A DNA stretch of 64,000 nucleotides from Marsupella aquatica (GCA_973895155.1 OZ316896.1:744001-808000); one strand, 5' to 3'; positions 12,756 through 25,090 are shown, counted from the stretch's first letter. A program made the numbers and translations. The notes: generated by a model not told the origin, from the letters alone.

Positions 12756-12811
12756 TGGTCACAAACATGGTAGAGGGACCAATCTTGATCTCCCAACCAT
12801 GTTTGTGGCCA
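12756..12811. repeat. 16-bp inverted repeat (second hairpin)
   Basis: The arm 12756-12771 (TGGTCACAAACATGGT) pairs with 12796-12811 at 15 of 16 positions, across a 24-base loop. It lies about 100 bases after the first hairpin and is of similar size, so the two may belong to one structure or transcript. Confidence 0.75.
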
Positions 12812-15234
12812 TATTGATGCTACCGAGCAACGATTCGTTTCATTTTGGATGCTGACGTCTAGGGTGGTCTGAGAGGTCTTGGCCGATTCTTTGTTAACCT
12901 TCTTGATACTTCGAAGCCTCCCGATCAATCCGAGGACCCCAGATCTTTTATGACAATCCTCGTGGATGAAGATTCGTGTTTTTGTTCTCGCAAGAAGCTT
13001 TGCAATCGAAGCCTCAGTAGGTAGTAGATACGCATGAAATCTTGTTTCGATCGCTAACGAGTTTTTTATGTCTTCTCGTGTTCGTAACCGGACTGAGATG
13101 TGAACTTTGATTTCGACAATAGAACTCAGCTGATCGGATGATTAATGTTCAGAAGATGGGATGTTGTTACTCCGAGACTCTTGACGAGAGGTGAGGTGAG
13201 GTGATGGTGTAGTCTTCGGCCGGCATAGACATAGAGGGTTTGTTGATCTATCCAATCGCAAGCATGCCCGTGAGAAGGGATCCACTAGCGCAACCGGCTG
13301 GACGGTCGATGGGAGATCCGATCGACTTACACCACTTGAGATGGTCTCAGATCAAAAGACCTCCGGTCGTTCTAGTTCCCCTCAGTGTCTTCCAGAGTTT
13401 ATGGTTTGTAGTCTTTGAATTCTGTTTCTCAAGAACAACTTTTCGTTTCAATACTTCCAACTGAGGTTGGTTGTCCCGTATCTAGCAGGCTAGTCTCCCA
13501 CTCACGAGTGTCGTACTTCTAACTAAATTTGGATGTCCTGGATAGTGTGACCGGCTCCTTTAGTCGCCTTCCAAGCATCGAGTTTCCACATGTCTCCCAG
13601 TCCCACAGTTCACAAGTATCAATACTTCTAACTGAATGTGGCTGGCAGGGGTTCCTGAAGCTACCTTCGACCATTGTAGTCAACAAGTCACGGGGTCATA
13701 CTTGTACAGTTCTACTTGCCTCCAGCCATGTAAGATATACTAGTCCCTACGCAACAGAAACCCCACTGCTGGGGAACCCGGGGCTCTGTTTGAATACTGT
13801 AGCATTCTCCCTTGAAGCCTTTGAGTTGGCTTCTTTTGACCCTTTTAACTAAGTAGTTTGTTGGATTGAATCAACAGTACAAACGACCAACCTGAAAACT
13901 AACAATATCCGTGAAGTGAAAGACGGAGAAACTTGCCGAATGGAACTTCAAAGCCAAGAATCGGAGCACAGAACAAATATATCCTATTTACGTATACAGA
14001 CAATCGGGACTTGAAACTTGGATACCATCGTACGTTTGTGTATGAAGATCGTAACTCCTTGAATTCTGCAAGACCCAAAACCTGCTATTTCTTATTAATG
14101 GCTTGAAAATGACCTGGATTCTAGCAAAGTCACTGCATATTCTGTGTAATCTACTAAACCAAAACGCGCTGTCCAGGTCACTGGTTCGTAGACCATTGTT
14201 GGCAACTATCATGTCAGCACCCTAAACTACTTTGCCACTAAATGCTACTTACAGAATCTACTAAACCAAAACGCGCTGTCCAGGTCACTGGTTCGTAGAC
14301 CATTGTTGGCAACTATCATGTCAGCACCCTAAACTACTTTGCCACTAAATGCTACTTTTGTCCTGGCCGTCCACGATAGACTCCGTGCCACATCGAAAAT
14401 GGGGGAAAATTGCATGCAACGAAAAACGCTCAAAATTGTCAAATTGTGTCGAGCACTCATAAGAATGACAAATTGCTTGATGTTTTCATTCTAGACAAGT
14501 TGACAATTCGTAAATTTCAGCGATCCACAGGCAAAATGCCCAATTCACAACTGAATCACTCCTGACCACTGCCGAGAAAGAACCCATATTATTGCAGCCA
14601 GTCACGAAAAGTGACCTCGAGGAACCACAAATAGATATTTCATAAACTTTGCTGCTGTCTTTTCTGGATAAAGGGAAACCCTGGTACAATTTTTCGGACA
14701 CCGAAAATAGCTCCGTTCCATTCCAAAGCAATTGGAGCGACAGCTGTCAAGTAACAACTCCACGCAATTTCTGTTGTCACCATTTCTTTCCATAATTTGT
14801 TACTTTACATTGTCAAGTACGAAACACGATTCCGACCAGCCAAGCGGTGTCAACCAGCCATCATCAAACAGCTTATAACTGCTCTGAGAAAACTTGTGTC
14901 GACCATCTGTGGGCCTGATTGTCTGGGTCCTTTGACCAAAAACATAACTGCTTCAGCACAAGTCTATTGAGCTACCTACGATAATACCATCTACATGAGA
15001 GGTAACAGCTCTGACATCGACAGTACATGTGTCACCTAAAAGTTGGACCCTTCAAAATTGTCTCTCATTCTATATTCCTTTGAAACACACCAACCAGGTT
15101 GAAAGAGTCAAGGACTCCCTCCAGAGTTGGCTCTCCACTAAATCTTGAACTTCTTTTTGTATGAACCTATCCCAAGTCACAACCGATAGACTATATGCAG
15201 GCCGTCACTACACCTACAGGCTGAATTTAGATAC
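12812..15234. other. Intergenic, includes 3' flank of LIF2-like gene
   Basis: No gene seen. A phrase TACTTC(C/T)AACT followed by TGG-rich sequence recurs near 13451, 13516 and 13625, suggesting an old tandem repeat. The exact duplication at 14148-14357 is listed separately. The last few hundred bases should contain the 3' UTR of the minus-strand RNA-binding protein gene; no poly(A) site was assigned. Confidence 0.45.
14148..14357. repeat. Exact tandem duplication, period 107 bp
   Basis: Bases 14148-14250 recur without a visible difference at 14255-14357, separated by 4 bases. The lack of divergence, in a region whose other repeats are much decayed, suggests a recent event, or possibly an assembly error. 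Both copies carry CTACTAAACCAAAACGCG and TGTCAGCACCCTAAAC. No function seen. Confidence 0.9.
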
Positions 15235-18200
15235 TCAGTAAGGACGATAGCGCCGCCCACTGCCACTGGATCCCCCACCTGCACTACTTCCACTCCCAGG
15301 TCTGTATGGAAGTAGACCATGACCACCCCTGCCCCCTCTATATGAGGCTGAACCGCCTTGTTGTATACCTGGTTGCTGCCTGTACATTCAACAACATACA
15401 ATGAGACAAGATCAATTTGGACCGTGCAAATAAACCGATAAGTCTCTTCTCCTAGTGCTCGTAACCTTTCCTTTCAAATCCACACCAAAAGAGCTGTCTG
15501 AGTTTATACTCACAATACATATCCCACACGGCCGTCAGGAAGAAGCATGGGAACCATCGTCATGCCTGCTGGGGCAGGTCCTCGTCCATAAATGACAGGC
15601 TGCAATGAGAAACCAAAAAAGATGTGAAAAGTTTGAACAAACCAAGGAATCACCAGTTTTGACAAGCTTCCAAAAACATGTCCCGAAAAACAAGTAAAGA
15701 CTACGAAGGTCTAGTGTAGCCACCAAAGAGTAAAGCATCAATTTCACCCACCTGATTATAACCCCTGGATGGACCGTATCCGCTTACACCACCATAAAGA
15801 TCTCCACCGTAGCCGTAACTTCCTCGCGCTTGGTACTGAGGCAAAAGTCCAGCTCTTTGGGGAGGATAGGCAGGTTCAAGTCCCAAGGGCCTCTTCTCAG
15901 TTGGTGGCTTTGCTAACGATGTCTCAAGCACCCGGCCTACAGTCAATACCACACAATTGCATTGATTCAATGTGGAGCGGTTTGCCAGCTTGCAAAAACA
16001 GAGCAAACTACCAATTATAAGGCCCCATCACAAGGAAAGTATAGAACCATGCTTTTGACAGATATTGATGAAGCTCCTACCATCCAGTTCATATGTCTCT
16101 GTCTTTTCAATTGCTTTGAGAGCACTGCTTCTGTCACTGAAATGTACAAATCCAAAGTCCCGCTTTGATTGCCCAGGTTTGGAGGATGGCAAAACAACTT
16201 TGGTAACTTCTCCGTGATGCTCGAATATCTTCTGCAACTGGTCTTCCGTCACTGTGTCTGGAAGGTTGCGCACATAAACAACCTTGACCTGGACAGAAGG
16301 AGATAAGATGTTAGAATTCGAGAAATATCATATAGGATTCCGACTTTTTGAAATTCGCAACCTGCACCCAGTCCAAAATAGAAGGCTTTGTGGTCGAAGA
16401 GAACTAAAAACGTTGTCGTGCAAGAGTTTAGGTCAATGCAAAAATAAGCCATTCAGTTCTCCATCGGTTAACCCAACAGCCAAAGACTTCTGTCGAAATT
16501 TAAAGCAAAAGGGAAGGTTCGGTAACCTGCGACATTGAAGTAGCATCAGCTCCACCTCGAGGATCTGCCCAGCTTATTGTAGGAGCGTTGCTGCCCAGCC
16601 GAAAATTAGGCTTTGACATGACCCTTCTGGCGTGCTCAGCACAGGCGTGATTATAGTACTCCACAAAAGCAAATCCTCTATTCTTTCCTGGGTTCTTGGG
16701 GTCCTGCGGATAACCAATCCGAGCTTCAACAAATGCATTGCCAACCCGAAAAAAAAGGGACTCAAAACAATTGAGAATATGAAATTTTACTTTAAACCGG
16801 AATTGGCAGATGAACGAGGTCTGTTCGCAATTCAACTTCTATATTCATGAATACTGGCGTAATTTTCCGAAGCATTAACGTTTATGTATGGCACAGAGCA
16901 TCAAAACATGAAGTCTGGGCCAAAGAATCTACCTTCAGAAGCTCAACACTCTGAATACCGGGCCCTTGCTCAGCGAGAATCTTCTCCAGCTCATCCTTAT
17001 CCCAGTGCTTTGGAATATTACCAACAAACAACCTATGCTTTGACTGAGAATGAGAGAATCGCAATTTTCGCCCCTGGAAACCATATAACAGACATGATCA
17101 ACGAAAGTAAGCTATAATGAAAATCGCTGTGCTACCCATTTTTCAATGACAACACAGACCACTTTGTGCTCTGTCTGCAATTTAACAAGATATTATGGTA
17201 AGCAGCATTCATACAAGCTGACAAAACAATGAGAAGTTCAAATACTGTAGCTTGACTATATCAGATGGTTACTTAACGCTATGAAGTAAGACAATGAGTA
17301 GATGAGCATTTTAAAACATGCAGCCGGCATTGCTTCGTACACAACATATTTGCCTCAGAGGTTCAGAGCACTCTACTCCAATCACATCTTAGCTTACCTT
17401 TAGATCCGTATCATTCAGAGACTCAATAGCCTTCTCTGCACTTTCTCTAGTTGTGAACGTGACAAAAGCATATCCCTTATTCTGGCCTGTATCTTTGTCC
17501 TTCAGAAGCCGAACCTGCAACAAAAGTAGCTAGAGATAAGATGAAAGCACTAGTTTTCAAACACAAACGAAAGGCATCAGCATGCTACTAAACTGTCATT
17601 GGTCATTTACGACGTGATATTTAAGATATCACAACACAAATCTCCTTGATGGTCCTCTACTCTATCATACAGCTTGACTGTCAAGGATTATGTCTCGTTT
17701 TCTATAGCGGAGTCCATGCAAGCCATAAGATATATGACCAAGCGGGGACATAATTTTTTAACGGAACGAACATCCAGCTCAGACACAAAGATAACAGACT
17801 ACTGATATCATTGATATTAGTCATTTCTGGGAGTAGGGTCCAAATGCTTCAATGGCGTACCTCATATATGTCACCAGAGCTTTGACACAGGTTTCTAAGA
17901 TCCTCTTCTGTTGTATCTCGAGTGATTCCACCGACAAACACTTCTGATCCATGAGGAGGACGTGTCAGTAGCTCACCGCCTTTCTCTCCATCCTTCTCTT
18001 CCTTTCCTGCCTCAACAGGTTCAATTTCCTTCACAAGATCCTCATCCTCGACAGCATCTACAGCATCCCCAGCGTCTTCCTCCTCCTCCTCTTCTTCCTC
18101 TTCGTCGTGTTCTCCATTCGGAACACCATCCTCTTGATCTGCTTCTGGTTCATCTTGATAGCCTATTGTCTCTTCATCATGCATGTCAAGGTCAAGCCCT

Positions 18201-18346
18201 TCCTGACCTTCCCGCTTCTCTTCATCTTCAACATCGACAGCTCCGTCAACATCTTCATCTTCTGGGTCAACGTCACCGTCAATGTCAACCTGCTCTTCGT
18301 CGTGGTCGCTCTGAAGGACCTCCGGAGAGGCTGAGTCATCGGCCAT
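15235..18346 (-). CDS. LIF2: LIF2/hnRNP Q-like protein, three RRMs, 8 exons
   Basis: Nuclear RNA-binding protein of the LHP1-INTERACTING FACTOR 2/hnRNP Q-R family, linked in Arabidopsis to Polycomb-associated gene control. Exons in reading order: 18346-17861, 17514-17398, 17073-16933, 16703-16527, 16288-16081, 15936-15752, 15599-15514, 15379-15235. All are GT-AG with consistent phases, giving 514 aa (Arabidopsis LIF2 about 495). Residues 1-133 are strongly acidic, with an uninterrupted Glu run. RRM1 is about 134-212 (RNP2 VFVGGI, RNP1 KGYAFVTF). RRM2 is about 214-293 (LFVGNI, RGFAFVEY). RRM3 is about 308-380 (VYVRNL, RDFGFVHF). The tail is Gly/Tyr/Arg-rich and holds MVPMLLPDGRVGYVL and a terminal RRYRPY, both typical of plant LIF2. 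The ATG chosen opens MADDSASPEV; the frame continues upstream only to a GTG next to splice-like AG/GTGAGG, so a leader intron is likely. Confidence 0.94.
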
Positions 18347-20810
18347 AACCCTTACAGAATCTCCTCCTCCGGTACGCAGGGACCTCACCTACGAGCTTGA
18401 AGTGCAGCTGTGGAGTAGGAGAAGGAAACAGGAGCATGTGCGGAGAAAAGGGCACAAGTGTAGGAAAACGAGGACAGAGGAAAGGGCACCAGAAGGTGCT
18501 GCAGAGTGAGAATCTTGGAAAAGCTTTGAGGGCCATGAGATAAGATATATGAGATATGCTTCCTGGGCGCATTTGAAATATCTGAATGGATGAGGGAGTA
18601 AACTACACTGTGAAAAGGAATCAGCTGAAAGAGGCCCTCAAGCAGCAATGTGTAGAACAAAAGCCTTGTGTAAGTGAGATTAAAGAGGATGCCCCACATG
18701 TGCACAAAGAACACAAGCATTATTCACTGTTAAGTTGTGTACTCATAAGCTGCCCCTCACAAGTTGTTCGACCATCTATACTGCTCTCTTCTCACATAGC
18801 GTAAACTTGCAGAAAGGGATACAAGACTCAGTCAAGTGACGAGGCACGTAAGGGAATCCACCCACATCCAAATCCGCTGCGGGGACACGTTCTGAACGAA
18901 ACCTCGAGCAGCAATTAAATACAGGAAATCGGCACGCGCATGTCGCGCCATGATTTAAAGACATCTCCGACACAGAGAGTTCGTTTCAAAAGTTGAGAAC
19001 GACAAAGTCAAAGATCCCACACCACAGCCTAGACGTACAATTTTCATTCTAGATAAAAGACGGGGTACCTACAATGCCATGTGAAAATTGCCATCCATGA
19101 ATTAGCCAAGAATCAACCAAGGTACTCTCACCAACCGGGGAAAAAATTGTTTAAATACAATGGATAACTCACATTTCCAGGCGGCTCACGTATAAGTGAA
19201 AGACGATTACCATCCATGACGGTGGCAATTGGACGGAAATGCGGTGATCGAGCAGAAACGGAGTTGTTTATAAGACCAGACTTACAATTAACCGCCGCGA
19301 GCCTAAGCGTCAGAGCAATGGCAAACACAAACGGACGGCTCTGAGTCCTTTAATTGCAGGTGTGGCTAAACAAACCAAACAGAAGGAAAGGTGTCGCCCA
19401 GCCAGATCGACGGAAACAGACTTTCAGCCATGGCGACACAAACAAGAGTCCAAATTTCACCTCTTTGGGAGAGGAAGAAACGGGCTAAAGAGAGCGCACA
19501 AAACATAAGTGAAACTTTACTGTCCACGGGAACGGACAGAAAACATAGGTTACACAGAATCTCGAACGCAAGGAAGACCAGGCGGTCAGGGAGCGCAAAG
19601 ACCCAATGGATCAAACGTACGAAGAGTCATCTTCATATATCTCGCGATAGACTCGCATTGCACAATTTGAACAACCGCTTCAACGCTCGTCTACGGCTAC
19701 ATACCGCAGGAACGCATTACTTCTCCTCCTCCACCGTCAATCAGACGACAACCTAGCAAGAATGGAACTACCAAAGCTCCAAAACTACAGCAAAACTAGA
19801 ATCCACAGAATCTGGAAATTAGCGGGGTTTCTTAGAATGCTTTGAAGCCTCAATCAGGCCCCAAGCATCGACGCCTCCACAGTAGGGTGCAACGCATTTC
19901 CGTTAACAACGGTCCAACAAGGGTTTAAAACAGACAATGACCTAAACATAAACGGCAAGACCGATGCTACCAACTAACAAACACATTTATCGACCAATCA
20001 CTCAAGCAATCCACGCGAATTCAAACGATCCAGTCGAACGCACTACGTCAGCAGCGGAGAATGATTCTCCCGGGTAATGCTAACAGGTCCAATCACTAGA
20101 CCCGCGACAGCAGGACAATATTTGAGGGGATGGAACCGAAAGAAGAGACGAAACAAGGGCAGGAAAGAACATAACCGACAGAGGACACGCTCACCAACGC
20201 ACACACACACCTCCCATCGAAATCCGAATCCACTTCCACAGCAATCGAACCAGGGAGGGCGAAGCAATGAATCGCAGACAGATAAAAGGGCATAAACAAC
20301 CGACCAAACCGACCAAATCCAATCGTGCATGCAACAACCCCGGCGGACTCCGCAGACCTAATTGAGACACAAAACAGTAGTGGCCTTGGGACGAAGAAGA
20401 AGCAGCAGCAGACGAAGAAGGAGAACAACGAGCACAACCCAAAGAAAAGGGAGGCAAGAATTTCTCAAGAAATACCTTGCCGCGCGCGCCTTCGTGTTCG
20501 CTACAGCTCGATTGTCGTTGGAGAGTCTTCGACCGCAAGAGCAAAAGCACTTCCTCTCCTCTCCCCTCCTCTCCTTTCCTTTCCTTTCCTCTCGACTCCT
20601 CTCGTCTTCGTCTTCGCGCACGAAACGCTCAAAGTTCTTTCGTCCACGAGAGAAACAAATTGTCGGTGTACTACTGTAGTGCGAGTGTCGTCTGCGACCG
20701 ACTTGACGATCGTCCCCAACGAAGAGGGGAGTGGGGGCAGGGGCAGGGGCAGGGGCAGGGCAGGGGCAAGGCAGGGACAGGGGTAGGGGCGAAGGCGAGT
20801 CGGTTATAAG
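18347..20810 (-). promoter_or_regulatory. 5' leader/promoter region of LIF2-like gene
   Basis: This stretch lies upstream of the minus-strand LIF2-like start. A splice-like CTCGTAG/GTGAGG sits at about 18388, suggesting a leader intron, though it could act as acceptor or donor. Around 20540-20610 the minus strand is purine-rich (GAGAGGAAAGG repeats), common in plant core promoters and leaders. Several open frames of 60-150 codons on both strands here are basic or serine-rich, overlap each other and show no domain. No coding gene is supported between 18.4 and 20.8 kb. Confidence 0.5.
20725..20790 (+). repeat. G-rich (GGGGCA)n tract
   Basis: The plus strand has at least eight runs of three or more G spaced by one to three bases, largely as GGGGCA repeats. 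Four closely spaced G runs satisfy the usual G-quadruplex pattern. It lies near the probable start of the LIF2-like transcription unit and next to the tRNA-like array, so it may mark the boundary between promoter and repeat. Confidence 0.75.
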
Positions 20811-22265
20811 AAAATTGGTGGGGAGCGATAAGGCCTCTTGTTAGAGTCAGGTTCAAATGCTGGTGTTGAGTCAGTTAACATTGTGGGGTGTGATAACTTC
20901 TCGTGCGCCCCGGGTTCAAATCCTGGCCTGGAATTTTATTAGGGTAGGATTTGTTTGAAACCATTCAAATTATCAAAAACTAGAAGGGTGGTGTTGTGTG
21001 GTTGGTTACTTTCGTGGACACGAAAAGTAGGTTAAGGAAATTGGTGGGGAGTGATAACGCCTCCTGTTAGAGTCAGGTTCAAATGATGGTGTTGGATTTG
21101 AGGGCGAGTCAGTTAACATTGTGGGATGCGATAACTTCTCGTGCGCCCCGGGCTCGAATCCTGGCCTTTGGAATTCATATTAGGGTAGGGTTTGTTTGAA
21201 ACCATTCAAATTATGGAAAACTCCAAGTGTGATGTTGTATAGTTGGTTACTTTTGTGGACACTAAAGGTAGGTTAAGAAATTGGTGGGGAGTGATAACGC
21301 CTCCTATTAGCGTCAGGTTCAGATCCTGGTTTTGGGGTTGAAGGCGAGTCTGTTAACGCTTTGTGGAGTGCGACTTGTCAGCCCCAGGTTCAAATCCTGG
21401 CATTTACGTCTTGGATTTCATAATTGGGGGTGATGTGCTGTAGTTGGTTACTGTTATGGACATATATAGTCAAAAGTTAGGGTCAGGTTCCAATGCTGGA
21501 GTTGGGGTTGAAGGCAAGTAGGTTAACGCTTTGTGGTGTGCAATAAGAAGTCGTGAGTCCCAGGTTCAAATCCTGGCGTTTCCGTCTTGGACATTATATT
21601 TAGGGGTGCTGTGGCGTAGTTGGCTGGTTGAACCACACCTGTTTCTATAAAAGCCCTGTTCACCTTCTCACTACTCCTCATTCCTGTCTTCTAGTGAAGA
21701 GTGTCTCACCATAAAAGGTGGAGCAATCACTACCTTTTGTGAAGCTCAAGCCCATTCCTAGGTTCAAATCCTGGCGGTTCCATCTTTGAAATAATATTTA
21801 GGGGTGAGGTGACATAGTTGGCTAGCTTTATGGACATAAAAGTTGGTTGAACCCTACCTGTCTATATAAAAGGCCTGTTCACCTTCTCACTACTCGTCAT
21901 TCCTGTTTTCTAGTGAAGAGCGTCTCACCATAAAAGGTGGAGCAATCATTACCTTTTGTGAAGCTCAAGCCCATTCTTAAAAGTGTGCACTTTACAATAA
22001 GAGCTACAGGTACACAATAGTTCTTTCTAGGTGCACTTGTGATTTAATAAAATTGGTGGGGAGTGATGATGCCTCTTGGTAGCGTCAGCTTCAAATGCTG
22101 GTGTTGGTGTTGACGGCAAGTCAGTTAACACATTGTGGGGTGCGATAACTGGTCATGAGCCACTGGTTCAAATCCTGGCATTTACGTCCTAGAGTTCATA
22201 ACGGGATTCATAATTGAGGGTGATGTGGTGTAGTGGGTTACTTTTATGGACACAACAAGTTATGG
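20811..22265 (+). repeat. Tandem array of tRNA-like elements (composite SINE-like)
   Basis: Units of roughly 210-240 bases begin with AATTGGTGGGGAGTGATAA (20812, 21041, 21279, 22050). B-box/T-arm matches to GGTTCAAATCC lie at 20850, 20913, 21076, 21151, 21316, 21387, 21486, 21563, 21761, 22088 and 22165; several form a perfect T arm (CCAGGTTCAAATCCTGG). A-box/D-loop-like sequences lie at about 20996, 21231, 21436 (TGCTGTAGTTGGTTA), 21612 (TGGCGTAGTTGG), 21810 and 22226 (TGGTGTAGTGGG). Most units have two T-arm-like motifs 65-85 bases apart followed by one A box. No intact cloverleaf was found, so these are not called tRNA genes. The best reading is a tRNA-derived repeat amplified in tandem. 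Confidence 0.7.
21627..21977 (+). repeat. Duplicated TATA-bearing segment inside the array
   Basis: Bases 21627-21761 recur at 21845-21977 (period about 218) with few changes. Each copy runs from GGTTGAACC through a TATA-like box (CTATAAAAG near 21644; CTATATAAAAGGCC near 21870), a CT-rich stretch, and a CACCATAAAAGGTGGAGC mini-hairpin, to GAAGCTCAAGCCCATTC. It interrupts the usual array unit and looks like a separate module inserted between A box and B box. Confidence 0.75.
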
Positions 22266-25090
22266 AGTGCCAATTCATAATCTGTAACTTTTCTCTCTTT
22301 TTCAATTTATTTTTCTTTGATGTTGTGTGAAGCCCATGGATGGGGGAACCAACAGGCCTGTGCAAGCAAAGCAACACCCTGAGTGGCTAGCTTGAATGGC
22401 ACTTGATCAGTTACCTGCTGGTAATGAGCTAGACAAGTGGGAATGTTCTTATTATTGTTGAACGAAGACGTCATTCGCAACGATCATACAACCATGACTC
22501 ATTCCATGCACACGTAGTCGACACATCTCTACGTGGTTCACCTCTTCTCCAAGGCTACGTCCACACGAACACTCAAGCTTTACTTCAAGAGTAGACAAAC
22601 ACACATGTTCTCCCTCTTCCTCAAGTTGCTCCGTTACAATGAGTAAGCACCACACGCCAGCGGCTTACACTAGCCCTGGTATATACAAGGTCACACACGA
22701 CTAACCTAACCTCAGCTAAGACCCTAACTGTGGTTAGCCTAAGTGTCGTCTCAAGTGTCGTAACCTTTGAGTCACAAGACTAAGAGCAATCCTTAACAAT
22801 TATAGACACTTGTGTTTGGTCATTTCTTTTCCTTTGTTTGTGTAGTGCATGTCACATATATACAAAATAGTTCAGTTTGGTTATCGTGGACATTTGAGAC
22901 CAATTGTAGAAATCAACTAACATGATCTGCACTGTATGCAACTGTTTTGGATGACACATAGGAACCCATGCCTTGTTGCCCTATGTAATTACATACTTAG
23001 TTTGGCCCCAATTTGAAAGCCCACTTTGCGCACCCCACCATCCCTCCTCCCCAAAATTCATTATTTAAGCTAAGCTTTGTGCCTATGATTGATTCTTAGT
23101 TTAAATTCAATATCAAGTTTGTTTGCTTTTTTGGGGGAGGGAAGGAAGGGCAAATGAGACCTGACAAATGAAGGGAAGTACAAGGGAATAATGACTAAGT
23201 ATGACCTCCACATGTGATACAAATTAAGATAAATACAATTCTAGGGGGTTAAATCATTCTCTATGTAGGGCATCACATGCAATTCTAGCCTAATATAAAT
23301 GTATATATTTTATAAAGAAATGTTCTCAAAATATTCTCTATTTTTTATATTATATTTATTATTTTACTTTATGACTGATATAAATTAAAGAATACTCTGT
23401 CAATGTGAGTTTATAATATCTCCTTGTATCTTCTATGCTTTTTTAAAAATTGGTTAATTTCTATTAAAAATATATATTTTTGGATTGCATGTGGTTCTTT
23501 ATGATTTTTTATAGTTGACCCCTCAAGATGCAATTGTGGCACTTTCAATCTTTGTGTGCAACAAGGAGTCCATGTGTGCTTGGGAACTTTTTTATCTACT
23601 TGGGAGCTGCTCAAAATTTCCTACCCTGCTATATGGAGAATCCACCCTACTTGTACATGATGTTAAATTGTTTTTCTGATAATTAACTCTGTAAATAATA
23701 ATAAATATGCACCTGGTATGAAGGGAGCGAAAAGAGTTGCCCCAAGGACATATTAAGGCTGGATAGGATAGGTTTTCAACAAGACCAGAATTGAAGGATT
23801 GGCTTTGTCCATGAAAAGCTACTTTCCCAGAGGAAATTTGTCTTTAAGACAGTTCCGGTTCAACACAAATTGGTGTTATAGTCTCGCCTCCCTTGACCTG
23901 TCACACACAGCTAAGACAAAAAGTCACTCCTAACTGACTTTTACAGTCAATTGGATTTGATCTATAGTCATGAAAATCTGAATCTTTTGAGCATTTTTTA
24001 TGAATAGGTTCGGGTGTTAATCCAGTAATGTAACACCGTTAAGGGTAGAAAATGGAGACAAATGGAAGCTATGACACAAATGACAATCCACAGGGGGATG
24101 GCCGGATTAGGATAAAAGTGTTAAAAAATTGATAACATGACCCCGAATATGACAAGCTTACCAGGTTGCTGACCACCGTACCTTGTTTCTCCACCAAAGT
24201 GCACAATGAAGAAACTGGCTCATACCTCAGTACTCACTAGCGCTGAAGAAACCAGAATGTATGTGAAGCAAAAATTAGGTATTTCTCATAAAAAATTCAG
24301 AATGTTTCAACCCATAAGCATAATAGAAGCCCCATGAACTCATGGAACTTTGTAACGAGGTAGCCTCCTGGTTACCTATCCACCAAAATGCCATGCCCAT
24401 GGTACACATGAATGATTGTTTTTTGAAACCAAGGCTTCCATAGGTCACACAATCTTTGACAATAATTCAACTTTTAAAATTGGCATGATCATCTTCAAAC
24501 ATCATTTTGTTACTCATAATCTACAACTCTGATAGACAATGCCGCCATTTTTTATCCTTTGTTCCGTTATGAAATACAGAATCGGCAGGAATCAAAATTG
24601 GCCATTAGATAGTTTATATGATTTTTGTATCTGTTTGATTAGCACTTGCCCTCTCTGGCAAGGCCTCCCACACCCGTGCCTTCACTATGGACCCCCCTCG
24701 CAATATATGTATACGGGCATCAATGCTTGCAATGCCTCGCCCTCCCCTCTATCCCGATGCGCTTGCCCCTGCCTCTTGCCCTCCCCTTGATCCATGCCCT
24801 ACTTTGCCCTGACACCCTGCCTTGCCCTCCCCTCGGTCCCGATGCGCTAGCCCCTGCCTCTCGCCCTCCACCCCATAAATGCCCTGGCCTGACTCCCTAT
24901 GGGTCGGCCCTCCTTGGGCTGTGCAACGCATAGGCAGAGGGCTCATGTAGTATAATAGCTCACACATGTTGAATTCAAATGTACTTTTAAGTCGGATATT
25001 GTGATGTATCCTCACATCAAGTTCTTATGGATGAAGGAGAAAAGAGATTAATGACAAGAAAACTATAGTGGGGACTCTTAGGTTCCCTTG
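22266..25090. other. Intergenic, no gene seen
   Basis: AT-rich, with no conserved reading frame. Around 24730-24890 a C-rich stretch repeats GCCCTCCCCTC(T/G)(A/G)TCCCGATGCGCT at an interval of about 95 bases. The 83- and 95-codon frames overlapping it are low complexity. The rest shows nothing I can support. Confidence 0.5.

Noticed and set aside
20096-20809. Several 90-150-codon frames on both strands upstream of the LIF2-like gene
   Set aside because: They overlap each other and simple GA/CT or GGGGCA repeats, mostly lack ATG starts, and show no conserved motif.
20811-22265. Functional tRNA genes
   Set aside because: T-arm and A-box signals are good, but no unit folds into a full cloverleaf with a matching acceptor stem and anticodon arm that I could assemble.
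20811-22265. CRISPR array
   Set aside because: Repeats are long, diverged and tRNA-like, with no constant short repeat and unique spacers, in a eukaryotic nuclear context.
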